NCBI RefSeq assembly: GCF_018129005.1
Contig: NZ_JAAEDL010000007.1
Location: 62,001 to 126,000, forward strand
Length of the DNA stretch: 64,000 nucleotides
Reading direction: 5' to 3'
Source of the DNA: Neoroseomonas eburnea
GTDB lineage: Bacteria > Pseudomonadota > Alphaproteobacteria > Acetobacterales > Acetobacteraceae
This document shows, piece by piece, positions 25,171 to 34,379 of the stretch. The notes under the pieces are model-generated. The model worked only from the letters and a program-made list of their open reading frames with translations, was not told the DNA's origin and did no database searches. Made by a program: the position numbers and the translations under genes. The first letter of the stretch is position 1; each line of letters starts with the position of its first letter.

Positions 25171-25902
25171 TCAGCCTCTGCGAGCCTCCTCGATCAACCC
25201 GCGGAAGCGTTTCACCACCGCGGGCAGCCCCTCGAAGACGCTCTGCGAGATCAGGAAATGGCCGATGGAAACCTCCGTCACCTCCGGCAAGCGGGCGATC
25301 TCGCCGACCGTGTCGTAGGTCAGCCCATGCCCGGCATGGCAGAGCAACCCGGCCGCCTTCGCCGCCGCGGCGCCGGCCCTGAGCCGGGCGAGCTGTGCCG
25401 GGCGGCTCTCGACCGGCCCTTCGGCGTAGGTGCCGGTATGCAACTCGATCGCCTGGGCGCCGAGCTTCGCCGCGGCCTCGATCTGCGCCGCATCGGCCTC
25501 GACGAAGATGGAGACGCGCACATCCGCGGCGCGCAGCCGGGCGATGGCTTCGACCAGGAACGGCCCGGCGCGCAGCACGTCGAGCCCGCCTTCGGTCGTC
25601 AGCTCGGCCCGCTTCTCCGGCACCAGGCAGCAATAGGGCGGGCGGATGCGCTCCGCGAAGGCGACCATCTCCTCCGTCGCGGCCATCTCGAAGTTCAGCG
25701 GCGCGGGGATCTCGGCGCGCACACGCTCGACGTCGCGGTCGCGGATGTGGCGGCGATCCTCGCGCAGATGCATGGTCACGCCGTCCGCGCCGGCCGCGAC
25801 GACGATGCGCGCGGCCTCGACCGGGCAGGGGAAGCTGCCGCCGCGCGCGTTGCGCAGCGTCGCCACGTGGTCGACGTTCACCGAGAAATCGAGAGGCGTC
25901 AT
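25171..25902 (-). CDS. pdxJ: Pyridoxine 5'-phosphate synthase (PdxJ)
   Basis: 243 residues. PdxJ condenses 1-deoxy-xylulose 5-phosphate with the amino-ketone made by PdxA to give pyridoxine 5'-phosphate. The sequence is typical: [19 protein letters not shown] at the N-terminus ([11 protein letters not shown] binds substrate), [61 protein letters not shown] and [17 protein letters not shown]. It overlaps pdxA by 4 bases (ATGA), so the two vitamin B6 steps are made together. Confidence 0.97.
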   Translation of the reverse strand: MTPLDFSVNVDHVATLRNARGGSFPCPVEAARIVVAAGADGVTMHLREDRRHIRDRDVERVRAEIPAPLNFEMAATEEMVAFAERIRPPYCCLVPEKRAELTTEGGLDVLRAGPFLVEAIARLRAADVRVSIFVEADAAQIEAAAKLGAQAIELHTGTYAEGPVESRPAQLARLRAGAAAAKAAGLLCHAGHGLTYDTVGEIARLPEVTEVSIGHFLISQSVFEGLPAVVKRFRGLIEEARRG

Positions 25903-26870
25903 GCGGTTCCCCGTGCGGCAGCGAGTTCCGCCGCGAGGCGGATCGCGGCGATGAGCGAGGACGGATCGGCCCGTCCCGTGCCGGCGATGTCGAGCGCCGT
26001 GCCATGGTCCGGGCTGGTCCGCACGATGGACAGCCCGAGCGTCACGTTCACCCCGCCCGCCATGTCGAGGGTCTTGATCGGGATCAGCGCCTGGTCGTGG
26101 TAGAGGCAGATCGCCGCGTCGTATCCCGGCCTGGCCAGCGCGGTGAACATCGAGTCCGGCGGCACCGGCCCGCGGGCGTCGATCCCCTCCGCGCGCAGCA
26201 GCGCGACGGCGGGGGCGACGATCTCGATATCCTCGCGGCCCATCGTGCCGGCCTCGCCCGCATGCGGGTTGAGCCCCGCGACGGCGAGACGCGGCGCGGC
26301 GATGCCGAATTCCTCCCGCAATGCGCGGGCGGTGATGCGGGCGGTCCCGGCGATCAGCTCCGGGGTCAGGCGGGCGATGGCCTTGGCCAGCGCCTCGTGC
26401 ACCGTCACCGGCACCACGCGCAGCTCCGCCGAGGCGAGCATCATCACCGGCGGCACGCCGGTGCCGGCGATCTCGCCGAGGTATTCGGTGTGGCCCGGAT
26501 GCCGGAAGCCCGCCTCGGTCAGCGTCGCCTTGTGGATCGGGTTGGTCACCACGCCGGCGACGCGGCCGGCCTTGGCGAGCTCGACCGCCTCGGTGATGGC
26601 GGCGACGACGGCGGGTGCGTTGGCGGCATCCGGCTGCCCCGCCACGGGCTTCGCCGCCAGGGGGCGGTGCAGGACCGGCAGCGCATCGGGGAAGACGGCG
26701 GCCGCTTCTTCCGGGCCGGCGATGGCGCGCACCGGCACGGCGAAGCCGCGCGTCGCGTCGTCGATCAGGAAGAAGGCCGGGCCGGTGGCGCGCAGGGCGG
26801 ACCAGGCGCCGGCGGAGATTTCCGCGCCGATGCCGGCGGGTTCTCCCATGGTGAGGGCGAGGGGGCGCAT
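25899..26870 (-). CDS. pdxA: 4-hydroxythreonine-4-phosphate dehydrogenase (PdxA)
   Basis: 323 residues, normal length. It oxidises 4-phosphohydroxy-L-threonine with NAD+ and acts just before PdxJ. Seen: [13 protein letters not shown] (6-18), [21 protein letters not shown], the metal His158 in [16 protein letters not shown], the [10 protein letters not shown] segment and [15 protein letters not shown]. The order pdxA-pdxJ with overlapping ends is common in proteobacteria. The ATG at 26870 stands only 88 bases from the divergent TauE-like gene, which must share the promoter region. Confidence 0.97.
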   Translation of the reverse strand: MRPLALTMGEPAGIGAEISAGAWSALRATGPAFFLIDDATRGFAVPVRAIAGPEEAAAVFPDALPVLHRPLAAKPVAGQPDAANAPAVVAAITEAVELAKAGRVAGVVTNPIHKATLTEAGFRHPGHTEYLGEIAGTGVPPVMMLASAELRVVPVTVHEALAKAIARLTPELIAGTARITARALREEFGIAAPRLAVAGLNPHAGEAGTMGREDIEIVAPAVALLRAEGIDARGPVPPDSMFTALARPGYDAAICLYHDQALIPIKTLDMAGGVNVTLGLSIVRTSPDHGTALDIAGTGRADPSSLIAAIRLAAELAAARGTA

Positions 26871-26958
26871 GGCCTTCGCGTGTAGTCGCTGCCGCCCGTC
26901 CTGGCGAGGGCTTGCGGCCGCGCAAGGCGATTCGCTCCGCGCATGCTAGAAGGCAGCG

Positions 26959-27696
26959 ATGGAATTCCTGGCGAATTGCCTGCATGACCTGACGGCCCTT
27001 GGCCCAGGCGGCGTGCCGGCGGTGATGACGGCGTTGTTCCTGGCCGGGCTCGCCGGCGGCGCGACGCACTGCGCCGGCATGTGCGGCCCCTTCGTCATCG
27101 CCCAGGCGACGGCGGTGGCCGACCGGGCGGCCGGTGGCGGGCTGCTGGCGAGGCTGTCGGGTGCGGCGCTGCTGCCGTATCACCTCGGGCGGATGCTCGG
27201 CTACGGCGCGCTGGGTGCGGCGGCCGGCGGCTTCGCCGGGGTCGTCGCGCTGGGGACGGGCTTCCGCTTCCTGCTGGCGGCGCTGCTGGCGCTGGCGGCG
27301 CTGCTGATGTTCGCGCAGGCCTCGGCACGCGTCGCGGCGCTGCTGCCGCGGCTGCCGGCGCCGCGCCTGCCCGGCGGGCTGGAGAGGCGGCTCGGCGCCT
27401 TGCTGGCCGCACCGACGGGGCTGCGGGGGGTGGCGCTGGGGCTGATGCTGTCCGCGCTGCCCTGCGGCCTGCTCTACGGCGCGCTGGCGGGGGCGGCGGC
27501 GACCGGCTCGGCGCTTGGCGGCGCGCTGGCGATGGTGGCCTTCGTCGCCGGGACGGTGCCGGCGCTGGTCGGTGTCGCGCTGCTCGGGCGCTTCTTCGGC
27601 CGCCGCGCCGGGCCCGGGATGCGGGTCGCGGGCGCGGCGCTGTTCGCGCTCAACGGCGCGATGCTTGCGGCGATGGCGGTGCGGGTGGCGGCGTAA
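26959..27696 (+). CDS. Sulfite exporter TauE/SafE-like (UreH-type) membrane protein
   Basis: 245 residues with about six hydrophobic segments. The N-terminal helix holds GLAGGATHCAGMCGPFVIAQ, with the conserved His-Cys and Met-Cys pair of the UreH/DsbD-like transmembrane family, and a second conserved part reads LMLSALPCGLLYGALAGAAATG. Proteins of this type commonly accompany cbb3 oxidase and copper-handling genes, as here (ccoN begins 1.3 kb downstream on the same strand). A role in copper delivery or redox transport is therefore reasonable but unproven. Confidence 0.82.
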   Translation: MEFLANCLHDLTALGPGGVPAVMTALFLAGLAGGATHCAGMCGPFVIAQATAVADRAAGGGLLARLSGAALLPYHLGRMLGYGALGAAAGGFAGVVALGTGFRFLLAALLALAALLMFAQASARVAALLPRLPAPRLPGGLERRLGALLAAPTGLRGVALGLMLSALPCGLLYGALAGAAATGSALGGALAMVAFVAGTVPALVGVALLGRFFGRRAGPGMRVAGAALFALNGAMLAAMAVRVAA

Positions 27697-28051
27697 CGTC
27701 CTGCCCGCGAAGCTGGTGGTGCTCCACCACGGGCGAGACGCATCGGCAGGCCACCGAAGGCAAGGGCCGGGGGCCGGACAGCGAAGTCCGCCGGGATCGG
27801 ATTGGGGCGCCGGGTGGCATCCCGCGCGACGGAAGCGCCCGACGCGACGATGATGTCGCGAGGGCGAAAGCCGGCGCGGTTGCTGCCTGCCGGTGCGAAG
27901 GCGAGCCGGGGCGGGGGCGGGGAGAGGCGTTCGGCCTGCGGTCCGAGGCATGGCAGCGAGGGGCATTCGCGAATGCCACCCTGCGCCGACCTTCGGCCGC
28001 CGCCGGTGTGATGCTGCCGGGCGCGCGGATGTGCGCGCCGGCGCCCGAGGG
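27697..28051. other. Gene-free stretch between convergent genes
   Basis: About 355 bases between the convergent TauE-like and DUF2189 genes, without a supported gene. Near its right edge (about 28018-28048) the inverted words GGGCGC and GCGCCC could form a weak terminator for the minus-strand gene. I see nothing else. Confidence 0.5.
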
Positions 28052-28831
28052 TCAGTCAACCAGATCCCGGTAGGCATGCCAGGTGGCATGTCCGACCAGC
28101 GGGATGACCAGCGCCAGGCCGAGGAAGAACGGCACCATCGCCATCGCCGTGAAGACCACGATCAGCCCCGCCCAGAACACCATGGCGCCAGGGTTGGCGA
28201 TGACGGCGCGCAACGAGACGATCACCGCCTCGATCGCCGAGACGTCGCGGTCCACCAGCATCGGGATCGACACGGCCGAGATCGCGAAGGCGGTCGCCGC
28301 CAGGATGGCGCCCGCGCCGGTGCCGACGATCAGGAAGGGCAGCAGCATCGGCGAGCGCAGCATGGCCAGCGGAATGTCCTCGAGCGCGGGCGCGAAGTTG
28401 ATGCCGAACATCAGCATGAAGATCAGCGCCGCGACGCGCACCCAGAACAGGTGGAGGATCAGCAGCACCACGCCCATGAAGGCGAGCTGCCCGCCATTGC
28501 GGGTGAAGCCCTTCATGCAGGCGGCGAAGCTGACGGGCTTGCCCTGCTCCCGCAGGCGGGACGCCTCGTAGAGGCCGGCCGCCAGCAGGGGGGCGACGAT
28601 GAAGAAGCCTGCCGAGGCGGGCAGGATCGCCCAGGCGCTGCGCGCCCAGAGCAGCAGCAGGGCGAGCAGCCAGCCCGCGACCGTCAGCGCGGCGCCGTAG
28701 AAGAAGCCGATCTGCGGATTGGCCATCAGGTCCCGCCAGCCGGCGGTCAGCCAGGCCCAGGGCCGATCGGGCGCCACCGTCCGGACGACGACGGTGCGGG
28801 GCGCGGACTCCACTTCGCTGGTCATGGCCAT
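28052..28831 (-). CDS. DUF2189-family integral membrane protein
   Basis: 259 residues from the ATG at 28831, which follows GGAGGG; a second ATG lies two codons in. About six membrane helices: FFYGAALTVAGWLLALLLLW, AILPASAGFFIVAPLLAAGLYE, GQLAFMGVVLLILHLFWVRV and others (each partly shown). RTVAPDRPWAWLTAGWRDLMANP at the N-terminus and GLYEASRLREQGKPVSF are typical of DUF2189. These proteins often lie by cytochrome oxidase genes and have no known function. The gene is divergent from ccoN and may share its FNR/FixK box. Confidence 0.82.
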   Translation of the reverse strand: MAMTSEVESAPRTVVVRTVAPDRPWAWLTAGWRDLMANPQIGFFYGAALTVAGWLLALLLLWARSAWAILPASAGFFIVAPLLAAGLYEASRLREQGKPVSFAACMKGFTRNGGQLAFMGVVLLILHLFWVRVAALIFMLMFGINFAPALEDIPLAMLRSPMLLPFLIVGTGAGAILAATAFAISAVSIPMLVDRDVSAIEAVIVSLRAVIANPGAMVFWAGLIVVFTAMAMVPFFLGLALVIPLVGHATWHAYRDLVD

Positions 28832-28901
28832 TGTTCCCTCCGCAAACAGTGTAGCTGCGCCGTGACAATGTTGCACCTTAGGATGCTGCGGTGCGGGGGA
28901 A

Positions 28902-28915
28902 TTGATTCGGATCAA
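28902..28915. promoter_or_regulatory. FNR/FixK-type box between DUF2189 and ccoN
   Basis: TTGAT-TCGG-ATCAA is a perfect palindromic match to the FNR/Anr/FixK consensus TTGAT-N4-ATCAA. It is centred 92 bases before the ccoN start codon, the right region for activation of a microaerobic oxidase operon. On the other side it is about 75 bases from the DUF2189 start and could control both. Confidence 0.85.
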
Positions 28916-29000
28916 GGACGCGCCATGGGGGCGGGGCTTGTGTGCCGAACATCGCACGCGTCGCGACTCCGCCGCGCCGCCGTATGGGGAGAATCTGGTC

Positions 29001-30494
29001 GTGGCAGCAGCAACTGCAACCGCCGCCCTGGCTCCGGGGCAGGCCTCGAGGGCAAGGGAGGCGACCTATGTCGAGGCGCCGATCCGCGCCTTCGCCATCG
29101 CCACCGCCTTCTGGGGCGTGGTGGGCTTCCTGATGGGGGTCCTCATCGCGACGCAGCTGGCCTTCCCGCTGCTCAACCTCGATCTGGAATGGACCACCTT
29201 CGGGCGGCTGCGCCCGGTCCACACCAGCGCCGTGATCTTCGCCTTCGGCGGCAATGCGCTGCTCGGCACCTCCCTGTTCGTGGTGCAGCGGACCTGCCGC
29301 GCGCGGCTGTTCGGCGGCGAGGACGCGGGCTGGTTCCTGTTCTGGGGCTACCAGTTCTTCATCGTCATGGCGGCGCTCGGCTACGTGCTCGGCATCACCC
29401 AGGGCAAGGAATACGCCGAGCCGGAGTGGTACGTGGACCTGTGGCTGACCGTGCTGTGGGTGATCTACCTGGTCGTCTTCGGCGGCACGATCGTCAAGCG
29501 CGAGGAACCCCACATCTACGTGGCGAACTGGTTCTACCTCGCCTTCATCATCACCATCGCCATGCTGCACATCGGGAACAACATCTCGATCCCGGCGAGC
29601 CTCGGTTCCGCGATCTCCTATTCCGCGCCGGCCGGCGTGCAGGGCGCGATGATCCAGTGGTGGTACGGCCACAATGCGGTGGGCTTCTTCCTGACCGCCG
29701 GCTTCCTCGCGATGATGTACTACTTCATTCCGAAGCAGGCCGAGCGGCCGGTCTATTCCTACCGGCTGTCGATCGTGCACTTCTGGACGCTGATCTTCCT
29801 CTACATCTGGGCGGGGCCCCACCACCTGCACTACACCGCGCTGCCCGACTGGGCGCAGGTGCTGGGCATGGTGTTCTCGGTCATGCTCTGGATGCCGTCC
29901 TGGGGCGGCATGATCAACGGGCTGATGACGCTCTCGGGCGCGTGGGACAAGCTGCGCACCAATGCGTCGCTGCGGTTCTCGGTCACCGCCGTAGGCTTCT
30001 ACGGCATGTCCACCTTCGAAGGCCCGGTGATGTCCATCCGGGCGGTGAACGGCCTGTCGCACTACACCGACTGGACCATCGGCCACGTGCATTCGGGTGC
30101 CATGGGCTGGGTCGGCTTCATCACCTTCGGCGCGCTCTACTACCTGTTCCCGGTGCTGTGGCGGAAGAAGGGGATGTGGAGCGAGAAGCTGATCGCCTGG
30201 CACTTCTGGCTCGCGACCCTCGGCATCGTCTTCTACATCACCGCGATGTGGGTCTCGGGCATCATGCAGGGCCTGATGTGGCGGGCCTATGACGAGCTCG
30301 GCTTCCTCCAGTACTCCTTCGTGGAGACCGTGGAGGCGATGCACCCCTACTACGTGATCCGTGCCCTCGGCGGCGTCCTGTACCTGACCGGCGCGCTGCT
30401 CATGGCCTTCAACCTCTGGAAGACGGTGACCAGCAGCGAGGCGCTCGAGCCTGAGCCCGCGGCCGCTCCCGCCATCGCCGTCGCGGCGGAATAA
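29001..30494 (+). CDS. ccoN: cbb3-type cytochrome c oxidase subunit I (CcoN)
   Basis: 497-residue catalytic subunit with about 12 membrane helices; it holds the heme b and heme b3-CuB centres and reduces oxygen at low tension. The frame has no ATG; the best start is GTG at 29001 with GGGGAGAA upstream. Seen: [18 protein letters not shown] (low-spin heme His), [22 protein letters not shown] (CuB His), [19 protein letters not shown]-type HH pair ([11 protein letters not shown]) and [15 protein letters not shown] (further heme His residues). The upstream FNR/FixK box implies induction under low oxygen. Confidence 0.97.
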   Translation: MAAATATAALAPGQASRAREATYVEAPIRAFAIATAFWGVVGFLMGVLIATQLAFPLLNLDLEWTTFGRLRPVHTSAVIFAFGGNALLGTSLFVVQRTCRARLFGGEDAGWFLFWGYQFFIVMAALGYVLGITQGKEYAEPEWYVDLWLTVLWVIYLVVFGGTIVKREEPHIYVANWFYLAFIITIAMLHIGNNISIPASLGSAISYSAPAGVQGAMIQWWYGHNAVGFFLTAGFLAMMYYFIPKQAERPVYSYRLSIVHFWTLIFLYIWAGPHHLHYTALPDWAQVLGMVFSVMLWMPSWGGMINGLMTLSGAWDKLRTNASLRFSVTAVGFYGMSTFEGPVMSIRAVNGLSHYTDWTIGHVHSGAMGWVGFITFGALYYLFPVLWRKKGMWSEKLIAWHFWLATLGIVFYITAMWVSGIMQGLMWRAYDELGFLQYSFVETVEAMHPYYVIRALGGVLYLTGALLMAFNLWKTVTSSEALEPEPAAAPAIAVAAE

Positions 30495-30507
30495 GGAGGA
30501 TACGCGA

Positions 30508-31242
30508 ATGTTCCGCTGGCTTCGCGACCACGGCGTCATCGAGCGCAACCTGATCCTGATGGGCGTGCTGACGCTCATCACCGTCTCGATCGGCGGCCTG
30601 GTGCAGATCGTGCCGCTGTTCGCGGTCGAGACCACCATCGAGCGCGTCTCGGGGGTGCGCCCCTACACGCCGCTCGAGCAGATGGGCCGCGACATCTACG
30701 TGCGGGAAGGCTGCTACACCTGCCATTCCCAGATGGTCCGCCCCTTCCGCGACGAGCTGGAGCGCTACGGCCATTTCAGCCTCGCCGCCGAGAGCATGTA
30801 CGACCACCCCTTCCAGTGGGGATCGAAGCGCACGGGGCCGGACCTCGCGCGCGTCGGCGGCCGGTACTCGGATGACTGGCATGCGGCGCATCTGCGCTCC
30901 CCGCGCGCGCTGGTGCCGGCCTCGGTGATGCCGCCCTATGCCTTCCTCGACCGTCCGCTCGACTACTCGGACATCCAGGACCGGCTGCGCGCGCTGCGCA
31001 TCGCGGGCGTGCCCTACAGCGACGAGATGATCGCCAATGCGCGGGCCGACATCGAGGCGCAGGCGCGCCCCGATGCCGATGCCTCCGGCTTCCAGGGCCG
31101 CTACGCCCGCGCCCGCCAGGCCGCCTTCGACGGCGACCCCGGCCGGGTGACGGAGATGGATGCGCTGGTGGCCTATCTGCAGATGCTCGGGACCCTCGTG
31201 GACTTCCGCGACGTGACCCCGGCGCAGCTGCGCCAGCCGTGA
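30508..31242 (+). CDS. ccoO: cbb3-type cytochrome c oxidase subunit II (CcoO)
   Basis: 244-residue membrane-anchored monoheme cytochrome c. An N-terminal helix ([21 protein letters not shown]) is followed by [15 protein letters not shown] with the heme site Cys69-Cys72-His73; a likely axial Met is in VMPPYAFL. It feeds electrons to CcoN. The ribosome site AAGGAGG stands before the ATG, 13 bases after ccoN. Confidence 0.97.
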   Translation: MFRWLRDHGVIERNLILMGVLTLITVSIGGLVQIVPLFAVETTIERVSGVRPYTPLEQMGRDIYVREGCYTCHSQMVRPFRDELERYGHFSLAAESMYDHPFQWGSKRTGPDLARVGGRYSDDWHAAHLRSPRALVPASVMPPYAFLDRPLDYSDIQDRLRALRIAGVPYSDEMIANARADIEAQARPDADASGFQGRYARARQAAFDGDPGRVTEMDALVAYLQMLGTLVDFRDVTPAQLRQP

Positions 31243-31252
31243 GGAGGGGAGG

Positions 31253-31474
31253 ATGGACTCGCTGATCGACCTGCTTCCCCTGTTCCGCACGCTCTGGGTC
31301 GTGTGGTTCTTCGTCCTCTTCCTCGGGATGCTGTGGCTGGTGCTGCGGCCGTCGCGGAAGAGCCACTACGAAGCCCAGGCCGACATTCCGCTGCGCGATG
31401 ACCCGCCCGCGCGCGCCCTGCGCGGCGATCGGCCCGCGCGTGCCCTGCGCGGCGACGCGCACGCCAGCCGCTGA
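31253..31474 (+). CDS. ccoQ: cbb3-type oxidase small subunit CcoQ
   Basis: 73 residues. One membrane helix (TLWVVWFFVLFLGMLWLVL, about 13-31) is followed by RPSRKSHYEAQADIPL, the usual CcoQ pattern after the helix. The tail is longer than normal and carries a near-perfect duplication of PARALRGD (residues about 52-67), encoded by a 27-base direct repeat. CcoQ helps stabilise the complex; the tail repeat is probably neutral. Confidence 0.9.
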   Translation: MDSLIDLLPLFRTLWVVWFFVLFLGMLWLVLRPSRKSHYEAQADIPLRDDPPARALRGDRPARALRGDAHASR

Positions 31475-31487
31475 GGAGCATCCGAGG

Positions 31488-32354
31488 ATGCCGACGAAGA
31501 TCGAAAAGGACAGCCTGACCGGGCGGGACACCACCGGCCATGAATGGGACGGGCTGAAGGAGCTGAACACGCCGCTGCCCAAGTGGTGGCTGTGGACCTT
31601 CTACGCCTGCATCGCCTTCAGCGCCGTCTGGGTGGTGATCTACCCCTCCATCCCGGGCTGGCGCGGCACCTCGGGCTGGATCGCCCGCGAGGCGGTGGTG
31701 GCCGAGGTGGCCGAGGCCAATGCCCGCAACGCGCCGATGATGGCGCGGCTGCGGGAGGCGACCCCGGCGCAGATCGCCGCCGACCCGGAGATGCGGGCCT
31801 TCGCCACCGCCGGCGGCCGCGTCGCCTTCGCCAACAATTGCGCCGGCTGCCACGGCGCGGGCGGGCAGGGCGCGGTGGGGGGCTTCCCCTCGCTGGCCGA
31901 TGACGACTGGCTCTGGGGCGGCACGCTGGAGGCGATCCAGCACACCATCCGCCACGGCATCCGTTCGAACGAGAGCGACGACCAGCGCCAGAGCCAGATG
32001 CCGCGCTTCGGGGCCGACGGCCTGCTGACCGCCGCGCAGATCAACGACGTGGCGGAGCACGTGCTGTCCTTCACCGGCCGCGCGACCGACCAGGCGGCGG
32101 CGGGACGCGGCGCGCCGCTCTATGCCGAGCAATGCGCCTCCTGCCACGGCGACCGGGGCGAGGGGAACCGCGAGTTCGGCGCGCCGCGCCTGACCGACCA
32201 GGTCTGGCTCTACGGCGGCAGCAAGCGGGACATCGTCGCCATGATCGGCAACGCCCGCGCCGGGGTGATGCCGGCCTGGGGGCAGGGCCGTCTCGACCCG
32301 GCCATCGTGAACATGCTGACCGTTTACGTGCATTCCCTGGGCGGAGGGGAGTAA
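31488..32354 (+). CDS. ccoP: cbb3-type cytochrome c oxidase diheme subunit III (CcoP)
   Basis: 288 residues from the ATG at 31488; an in-frame start further up lies inside ccoQ. HEWDGLKELNTPLPKWW precedes the first helix, as in other CcoP proteins. Two heme c sites are present: Cys118-Ala-Gly-Cys-His and Cys216-Ala-Ser-Cys-His, with QMPRFGADG and VMPAWGQGRL as likely Met-ligand regions. It receives electrons from soluble or membrane cytochrome c. Confidence 0.97.
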   Translation: MPTKIEKDSLTGRDTTGHEWDGLKELNTPLPKWWLWTFYACIAFSAVWVVIYPSIPGWRGTSGWIAREAVVAEVAEANARNAPMMARLREATPAQIAADPEMRAFATAGGRVAFANNCAGCHGAGGQGAVGGFPSLADDDWLWGGTLEAIQHTIRHGIRSNESDDQRQSQMPRFGADGLLTAAQINDVAEHVLSFTGRATDQAAAGRGAPLYAEQCASCHGDRGEGNREFGAPRLTDQVWLYGGSKRDIVAMIGNARAGVMPAWGQGRLDPAIVNMLTVYVHSLGGGE

Positions 32355-32382
32355 TCCTTCCCGCCCGGGAGCCGGAGCTGCC

Positions 32383-33897
32383 ATGAGCAACGTCGAAGCA
32401 CCGCACCGCGCCAAGGCCGATCGTCCGGCGGAGGCCCCCGTCTCCGCCGCGGCGCAGCCGCTCTACGCGACGCGCCAGAAGGTCTATCCGAAGCGCGTCT
32501 TCGGCAAGGTCCGCTCGGTGAAGTGGGCGGTGCTCATGCTCTGCCTGGCGCTCTACTATCTCGTGCCCTGGCTGCGGTGGGACCGCGGCCCGGGCATGCC
32601 CGACCAGGCCGTGCTGGTCGACATCGCCAATGCCCGGCTCTTCTTCTTCTGGATCGAGATCTGGCCGCAGGAGATCTACTTCCTGACCGGCGCGCTGATC
32701 CTCGGGGCCTTCGCGCTGTTCGCCGTCTCCTCCCTGTTCGGGCGGCTGTGGTGCGGCTTCACCTGCCCGCAGACGGTCTGGACCGACCTGTTCATGTTCG
32801 TCGAGCGCTGGATCCAGGGCGACCGCAACGCGCGGATGAAGCTCGACCAGGGGCCGCGCAACGCCAACTACTGGGCGCGCAAGGGGCTGACGCATGCCGT
32901 CTGGCTGCTGATCGCCGCGGCGACCGGCGGCGCCTGGGTGATGTACTTCGCCGACGCCCCGACCGTGACGATGGAGATCCTGACCGGCGCCGCGAGCATC
33001 CAGATCTATTTCTTCTTCGCCCTGTTCGCCGGCTTCACCTACCTGCTCGCCGGCTGGGCGCGGGAGCAGGTGTGCACCTACATGTGCCCCTGGCCGCGCT
33101 TCCAGGCGGCGATGCTGGACGAGAACTCCCTCGTCGTCACCTACCGCGACTGGCGGGGCGAGCCGCGCGGCAAGGCGAAGGCCGAAGGCGTCGGCGACTG
33201 CGTGGACTGCTTCGCCTGCGTCCATGTCTGCCCGACCGGCATCGACATCCGCGACGGGCAGCAGCTCGAATGCATCGGCTGCGGGCTCTGCGTCGATGCC
33301 TGCGACAGCGTCATGGCCAAGCTCGGCCGGCCCAAGGGGCTGATCGCCTTCGAGACGCTGAAGAACCTCTCGGCGAGCGCTGCCGCGACCGCCGGCATGG
33401 CGCCGGGGCCGGAACGGCAGAAGGCCGGCATGGCGGCACGCCACATGCCGCGCTTCATCCGCCCGCGCACGATGATGTATGGCGGCGCGATTGCGGTGGT
33501 GGCGCTGGCCATGCTCGGCGCCTTCCTGCTGCGCTCGACCCTCGATGTCACCGTGCTGCGCGACCGCGCGCCGCTCTTCGTCCGGCTGTCCGACGGCGCG
33601 ATCCGCAACGGCTACACCGTCAAGATCGTCAACAAGCGGCGGGAGGACACGCCGCTGGTGCTCGACCTGCGCGCGCCGGAAGGCTTCCGCATGGTGGTGC
33701 AGGACGCCGAGCACGACCCGCAGGGCCGGCCGCTGCTGGCGCGGCGCGCCGACGCCATCTCGCAGTACCGCGTCCTGCTGACCGCGCCCGCCGGTGCGCG
33801 GCTGGCGGAATCCACGCCGGTCACCTTCCGCCTGCTCGAACCGAACGGGCGCGAGGCGGCGAGCCAGTCCAGCGCCTTCCTGGGGCCGAGGCCGTGA
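32383..33897 (+). CDS. ccoG: Cytochrome c oxidase accessory protein CcoG (RdxA/FixG)
   Basis: 504 residues with about five membrane helices. Cys pairs CGFTCPQ (124-128) and CTYMCPW (231-235) flank the membrane part. A two-cluster ferredoxin domain follows: Cys273, 276, 279, 283 and Cys297, 300, 303, 307, the full set for two [4Fe-4S] centres. The C-terminal part (after a last helix near 365) is the periplasmic Ig-like FixG domain. CcoG is known to reduce copper for cbb3 assembly. The stop overlaps a possible ccoH start. Confidence 0.96.
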   Translation: MSNVEAPHRAKADRPAEAPVSAAAQPLYATRQKVYPKRVFGKVRSVKWAVLMLCLALYYLVPWLRWDRGPGMPDQAVLVDIANARLFFFWIEIWPQEIYFLTGALILGAFALFAVSSLFGRLWCGFTCPQTVWTDLFMFVERWIQGDRNARMKLDQGPRNANYWARKGLTHAVWLLIAAATGGAWVMYFADAPTVTMEILTGAASIQIYFFFALFAGFTYLLAGWAREQVCTYMCPWPRFQAAMLDENSLVVTYRDWRGEPRGKAKAEGVGDCVDCFACVHVCPTGIDIRDGQQLECIGCGLCVDACDSVMAKLGRPKGLIAFETLKNLSASAAATAGMAPGPERQKAGMAARHMPRFIRPRTMMYGGAIAVVALAMLGAFLLRSTLDVTVLRDRAPLFVRLSDGAIRNGYTVKIVNKRREDTPLVLDLRAPEGFRMVVQDAEHDPQGRPLLARRADAISQYRVLLTAPAGARLAESTPVTFRLLEPNGREAASQSSAFLGPRP

Positions 33898-33905
33898 GCG
33901 CCGCG

Positions 33906-34379
33906 ATGAACGACCGCTCGCACGACCCGAACCGCAGCCGCTGGATCCCCTGGGCCTTCGCCGGCGGCATGGGCCTCGTCGTCGCGGTGAACATGGTGAT
34001 GGTCTACTATGCGGTTTCCACCTTCACCGGCGTGACCGTGCCGCGCTCCTACGAGCGTGGCCGGGGCTACGAGACGGTGCTGGCCGAAGCCGCGCGGCAG
34101 GATGCGCTCGGCTGGAAGGCGGAGGTCTCGCTCGCCGGCGGCGCGCTGCGCGTCGCGGCGACCGACCGCGAAGGCCGGCCGGTCCATGGCCGTGTCGAGG
34201 GCGTGCTGCTGCGGCCGCTCGAAGGGCTCGAACTGCCGCTGGCCTTCACGCCGACCGGCGGCGGGCGCTGGACGGCCGAGATCGACCCGCCGCGCCCCGG
34301 CCAGTGGGAGGCGCGCCTCACCCTCTACGGTCCCAACGAGGCGCCCTTCGACATCCGCCAGCGGGTCACCGTCCGATGA
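33906..34379 (+). CDS. ccoH: FixH/CcoH family protein
   Basis: 157 residues from the ATG at 33906; a GTG at 33894, overlapping the ccoG stop, is an alternative that adds four residues. One N-terminal helix (WAFAGGMGLVVAVNMVMVYYA) precedes a periplasmic domain with the FixH marks GRGYETVLAEAARQDALGW and PLAFTPTGGGRWTAEID. FixH/CcoH is needed for stable assembly of cbb3 oxidase. It ends in an ATGA overlap with ccoI. Confidence 0.92.
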   Translation: MNDRSHDPNRSRWIPWAFAGGMGLVVAVNMVMVYYAVSTFTGVTVPRSYERGRGYETVLAEAARQDALGWKAEVSLAGGALRVAATDREGRPVHGRVEGVLLRPLEGLELPLAFTPTGGGRWTAEIDPPRPGQWEARLTLYGPNEAPFDIRQRVTVR

